Origin: an uncultured Faecalibacterium sp.
Lineage (GTDB): Bacteria; Bacillota; Clostridia; Oscillospirales; Ruminococcaceae
Length of the DNA: 7,814 nt
Reading direction: 5' to 3'
Assembly (NCBI GenBank): GCA_900765705.1
Contig: CAAFSR010000376.1
Span: 1 to 7,814 of the forward strand
Shown here: positions 5,502 through 7,814 of the stretch, piece by piece
Position numbering within the stretch: position 1 is the first letter of the stretch
Layout: each line of letters starts with the position of its first letter
Notes under the pieces: model-generated
Seen by the model: the letters and a program-made list of their open reading frames with translations, nothing else
Told to the model about the DNA's origin: nothing
Databases searched by the model: none
Program-made: the position numbers and the translations under genes

Positions 5502-5534
5502 GCTTTCCATTCAAAAGCAGAAGGAGTTGACGAA

Positions 5535-5948
5535 ATGGAGCCATCCACGGTATCTTCCTGCATTCTGACCCTGCACAAAGAGTTTGCCGCTTACACGACC
5601 CAGCGGTTACAGGAACTGGGTCTGAGCTTCGGGCTGATATATTTTGTCATTTATGTAGGAAAGCATCCGGATTGTACGCCTTCGGAACTGACCAAAGATC
5701 TTCATCTGGATTGGGGCCACTCCCAGCGCAGCCTGAACAAGCTGGCCGAAGACGGCTTTCTGACGAAAGAAAAGAATGGGCGCAGCTACCACCTGAAGCT
5801 GACCCAGAGGGGTGAAAACGCCTTTGTGGTCTGTCATCAGGTCTTTATCGACTGGGATGCGCAGAGTCTGGGCGGACTGACAGCGCAGGAGCGGCAGCAG
5901 CTGCTGACATTACTGCAAAAAGCAGTGCAAAAGAAAGTGTGCAAATGA
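5535..5948 (+). CDS. bilQ: MarR-family transcriptional regulator, probable BilQ
   Basis: A 137-aa winged-helix regulator. An N-terminal dimerisation helix (about 1-45) is followed by the winged helix at about 48-95: CTPSELTKDLHLDWGHSQRSLNKLAEDGFL, where the recognition helix is near WGHSQRSLNKL. The wing (TKEKNGRSYHLKLTQRGE) lacks the usual 'DxRD.R' consensus but has the expected length. A C-terminal helix completes the dimer interface. It is the first gene of a three-gene operon and its stop overlaps the start of the flavoprotein gene, so the two are translationally coupled. A MarR-type gene named bilQ accompanies bilRS in some gut bacteria, from memory of that work. It probably senses bilirubin or a related tetrapyrrole and represses its own promoter; the ligand is inference. 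AAGGAG lies 8 bases before ATG. MarR family sure, bilQ name fairly sure. Confidence 0.85.
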   Translation: MEPSTVSSCILTLHKEFAAYTTQRLQELGLSFGLIYFVIYVGKHPDCTPSELTKDLHLDWGHSQRSLNKLAEDGFLTKEKNGRSYHLKLTQRGENAFVVCHQVFIDWDAQSLGGLTAQERQQLLTLLQKAVQKKVCK

Positions 5949-7075
5949 TGTACGAAACGATCTTGAGTCCGATCCATTACGGTGGGATGCAGCTGAAAAA
6001 CCGCATCATTTTTGCGCCGACAACATTCGGGCTGTCGGATGAAGAATACCTTGCAAAGATCCGTGCCATTGCACAGGGCGGCTGTGCCATGATCATCGTG
6101 GGCGATGTCCCGGTGGGCAAAAGCAAATTTGAGAAATCTCTATTTGACCCCAAAGGCTTTGCATTCTACCAGCAGGTCGCGAAAATCGCCCATGATGCGG
6201 ATTGCAAAGTCTGTGCCCAGCTGCACCAGAGCGATTCCAATCTGCTGGCGATGTTCAAATACATTCCCGGTCTGCTGCTGAAAAAAATCACCCCGGATCA
6301 GCTGCGGGAAAAGCTGAACGCCGAAGTCGCTCCTTACATTACAAAGATGTCCAAACGAAAGATCCGGACCATCATCAGCGGGTTTGGAAAAGCGGCGGTG
6401 CTGGCAAAACAGGCCGGTTTTGATATGATGCAGGTGCATGGCGACCGGATGTGCGGCAGTTTCAGTTCGGCTATCTTCAACCACCGCACCGATGAATACG
6501 GCGGCAGCGCAGAAAACCGCGCCCGTTTTGCGGCGGAAGCGGTCTCGGCTGTCCATGCGGCAGTTCCAGGGATGCCCATTGATTACAAGCTGGCCGTCCG
6601 GCAGGAAAACCCGCACTTTGGCAATGCCGGTGTGGTGGAAGAAGAACTACCGGTGTTCGTTCCGCTGCTGGAGCAGGCGGGTGTGACCAGCTTCCATGTA
6701 ACGCTGGCAAACCATTCCGCATTAGAAAACACCATCCCGCCCGCCGATCATCCCTATTTCAGCCAGCCGGGATGCTTCCTCAAATTCTGCGATGAGGTGC
6801 GGCAGTACACCGACCTGCCCATCTGTGGTGTCGGTGGTCTGAACGACCCGGATCTTGTGGAGCAGCAGCTCGCCAGCGGACGCATCCAGTGCGCTGCCAT
6901 GAGCCGCCAGCTTCTGGCAGACCCGGATTGGGTGAACAAACTGAAAAACGGGCAGGCGGAACAGATCCACCGCTGTCTCCGCTGCAACAAGAAGTGTCTG
7001 GGCGGGCTGATGGCACATCAGGGAACTCGCTGTGTTTATGATGCTTTGCGAGAAAAAGAAGCAAAAAACGCATAA
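5948..7075 (+). CDS. bilR: Bilirubin reductase BilR (OYE-family FMN/4Fe-4S enzyme)
   Basis: A 375-aa flavoenzyme of the old yellow enzyme family, predicted to reduce bilirubin to urobilinogen in the cytoplasm. It is one FMN-binding TIM barrel: LSPIHYGGMQLKNRIIFAPTTFG at the start, QLHQSDSN near 91-98 in place of the usual QLxHxGR, NHRTDEYGG at about 178-186 and GVGG at 294-297. The normal OYE 'HGAHGYL' loop is replaced by HGDRMCGSF, with D166 and R167; I recall this Asp-Arg pair as the signature separating BilR from related reductases. A C-terminal C343-x2-C346-x3-C350-x11-C362 matches the 4Fe-4S site of 2,4-dienoyl-CoA reductase, but the FAD/NAD(P) domain that follows there is absent, and the protein ends soon after. 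Electrons may come from the flavodoxin-like protein downstream. ATG 5948 overlaps the bilQ stop by one base; ATG 5945 is equally possible. Alternative: another small OYE reductase. Confidence 0.85.
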   Translation: MYETILSPIHYGGMQLKNRIIFAPTTFGLSDEEYLAKIRAIAQGGCAMIIVGDVPVGKSKFEKSLFDPKGFAFYQQVAKIAHDADCKVCAQLHQSDSNLLAMFKYIPGLLLKKITPDQLREKLNAEVAPYITKMSKRKIRTIISGFGKAAVLAKQAGFDMMQVHGDRMCGSFSSAIFNHRTDEYGGSAENRARFAAEAVSAVHAAVPGMPIDYKLAVRQENPHFGNAGVVEEELPVFVPLLEQAGVTSFHVTLANHSALENTIPPADHPYFSQPGCFLKFCDEVRQYTDLPICGVGGLNDPDLVEQQLASGRIQCAAMSRQLLADPDWVNKLKNGQAEQIHRCLRCNKKCLGGLMAHQGTRCVYDALREKEAKNA

Positions 7076-7134
7076 ACCCACCCGACAAAAAATCACGATA
7101 TACTTAACAAAAAGACATTCACAAAGGAGAAGTT

Positions 7135-7626
7135 ATGAGTTACGCGATCGTATACAGCAGCAAAACAGGCAACACAAAAATCTTGGCAGATACGCTGCAC
7201 GACTGCCTGCCGCAGGAAGGCTGCGATTATTTCGGCATCCCGGATCCTGCTGCCATGGAAGCGGACACCCTTTATGTGGGCTTCTGGACGGACAAGGGAA
7301 AAGCCGATGAAAGCACTTCGGACTTTTTGAAGCAGCTGCACGGCAAAAACATCTTTCTCTTTGGCACTGCCGGCTTCGGCGGCAGTAAAGAATACTTTGA
7401 TAAGATCTTGAAAAAGGTGGAGCATTCGCTGGACAAGAGCAACACTGTTTTCGGCTGCTATATGTGTCAGGGCAAAATGCCGATGTCCGTACGCCAGCGG
7501 TACGAAGAGATGAAAAAGCAGCCGATCCATCTGCCCAACCTGGATGCCATGATCGAGAATTTTGACAAGGCTCTTTCTCACCCGGATGCGGATGACCTGG
7601 AGCAGCTGAAACAGGCTGTAAGATAA
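7135..7626 (+). CDS. bilS: Flavodoxin-like protein BilS, likely electron partner of BilR
   Basis: A 163-aa flavodoxin-fold protein. It begins MSYAIVYSSKTGNTKILADTL, where SSKTGNT (8-14) is the FMN phosphate-binding loop (S/T-x-T-G-x-T) after the first beta strand. Further strands appear as ADTLYVGFW and KNIFLFGTAGFGG (about 62-80), the latter forming the second FMN loop. There are no membrane segments or signal peptide. It follows bilR by 59 bases with its own AAAGGAGA ribosome binding site four bases before ATG and no visible promoter in the gap, so it is part of the operon. The known bil clusters pair a single-domain BilR with BilS; the simple reading is that BilS supplies electrons or flavin to BilR, which lacks its own NAD(P)H domain. 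That mechanism is inference. Flavodoxin family is secure. Confidence 0.87.
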   Translation: MSYAIVYSSKTGNTKILADTLHDCLPQEGCDYFGIPDPAAMEADTLYVGFWTDKGKADESTSDFLKQLHGKNIFLFGTAGFGGSKEYFDKILKKVEHSLDKSNTVFGCYMCQGKMPMSVRQRYEEMKKQPIHLPNLDAMIENFDKALSHPDADDLEQLKQAVR

Positions 7627-7627
7627 C

Positions 7628-7676
7628 GGAAAAGGCGGCGGCTTCCCTTGACAAGGAAAGCCGCCGCCTTTGTTGA
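7628..7676 (+). terminator. Terminator of the bilQRS operon
   Basis: A long GC-rich stem pairs AAAGGCGGCGGCTT (7631-7644) with AAGCCGCCGCCTTT (7658-7671). It continues inward through CCTTG/CAAGG with one mismatch to a small loop. The T tract after it is short (TTTGTT), but the stem begins two bases past the bilS stop and is very stable. On the minus strand CCTTTTCC follows, so it may also work for the convergent gene at the right edge. Confidence 0.88.
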
Positions 7677-7728
7677 TCATCCGATGAGCCCCTAAAGAAA
7701 CGTGCAGGGCGCTTCTCATACTTTCATT

Positions 7729-7814
7729 TTACACGCTGGCACGCTGGGCCATGAACCGCTCATAGGCCGGTTTGGGCAGCAGGACGCGCCCGGCCAGCGG
7801 CTTGAGCTGCGCGG
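7729..7814 (-). CDS. C-terminal end of an unrecognised protein
   Basis: The reverse strand is open from the right edge to a TAA at 7731-7729. It gives 27 residues (plus two bases of the preceding codon) ending LLPKPAYERFMAQRASV. Codons are strongly G/C-ending (CTC AAG CCG CTG GCC), like the housekeeping genes of this window and unlike non-coding sequence nearby. The gene would be convergent with the bil operon. I do not recognise the family from this short tail, and no function is proposed. No separate minus-strand terminator was found at 7680-7728; the bil terminator may be shared. Confidence 0.6.
   Translation of the reverse strand, partial: AQLKPLAGRVLLPKPAYERFMAQRASV

Noticed and set aside
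5197..5568. Open frame of 123 codons on the plus strand across the groESL-bil interval
   Set aside because: It starts inside CIRCE, runs through the bilQ promoter and overlaps the bilQ start; the translation resembles no protein and has no ribosome binding site.
5939..5947. Earlier GTG (5939) or ATG (5945) starts for bilR
   Set aside because: The GTG lies inside the bilQ end with a poor ribosome binding site. ATG 5945 cannot be excluded, but ATG 5948 gives the stop-start overlap TGATG and places the Asp-Arg pair at 166-167, the numbering I recall for BilR.
7093..7719. Open frame of 208 codons on the minus strand opposite bilS
   Set aside because: It is antisense to the clear flavodoxin gene and crosses the bil terminator; the translation has no recognisable motif.
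7684..7719. Possible hairpin ATGAG...CTCAT with inner CCC/GGG after the bil terminator
   Set aside because: It has a large bulge, a 14-15 base loop and no T-run on either strand, so it cannot be called a terminator.
1..7814. CRISPR array, rRNA, tRNA, complete insertion sequence or replication origin
   Set aside because: No regularly spaced long repeats, RNA gene signatures, transposase frame with terminal repeats, or DnaA-box cluster was found on reading both strands.

Overview
The window looks like a chromosomal segment of a Gram-positive gut anaerobe of the Clostridia, most likely an Oscillospiraceae/Ruminococcaceae member such as Faecalibacterium. This rests on G/C-ending codons in groESL and the 3' genes, strong AGGAGG-type ribosome binding sites, sigma-A promoters, a perfect CIRCE operator ahead of groESL, and a bilirubin-reductase operon typical of gut Firmicutes. 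The genus call is inference from memory of such genomes; no alignment was run.

Left part (1 to about 3100) is accessory and defence-like. It starts with the N-terminal part of a restriction-modification methyltransferase ('restriction endonuclease subunit M' type) on the minus strand, with a TTG start. Facing away from it is a small XRE-family regulator. Two near-consensus promoters sit back to back between them, with three TTATC-type boxes spaced exactly 31 bp apart and several TTGTC/GACAA half-sites. The regulator ends in a bidirectional terminator shared with a convergent, very AT-rich gene for a 551-aa KAP-like P-loop NTPase. Upstream of that gene is a 71-aa two-CxxC zinc-ribbon protein resembling the N-terminal domain of MqsA/YgiT- or SocA-type antitoxins. 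A bidirectional terminator and a short tandem repeat separate this block from groEL.

Middle part (3123 to about 5240) is the housekeeping groES-groEL operon on the minus strand. It has a sigma-A promoter and a perfect 9-9-9 CIRCE inverted repeat at the transcription start, so HrcA heat-shock control is expected.

Right part (about 5440 to 7675) is a plus-strand operon encoding a MarR-family regulator, a single-domain old-yellow-enzyme-like FMN reductase with a C-terminal four-cysteine cluster, and a flavodoxin-like protein. The order, sizes and the HGDR active-site signature match the described bilQ-bilR-bilS system, which reduces bilirubin to urobilinogen in gut bacteria. In the likely scheme BilS passes electrons to BilR and BilQ controls transcription through a palindrome over the -35 box. 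A strong hairpin ends the operon. The last 86 bases hold the C-terminus of an unrecognised minus-strand protein.

No rRNA, tRNA, CRISPR array, complete insertion sequence or replication origin was seen. The most interesting items are the bil operon, the KAP NTPase beside an R-M system, and the regularly spaced boxes in the R-M/regulator intergenic region.
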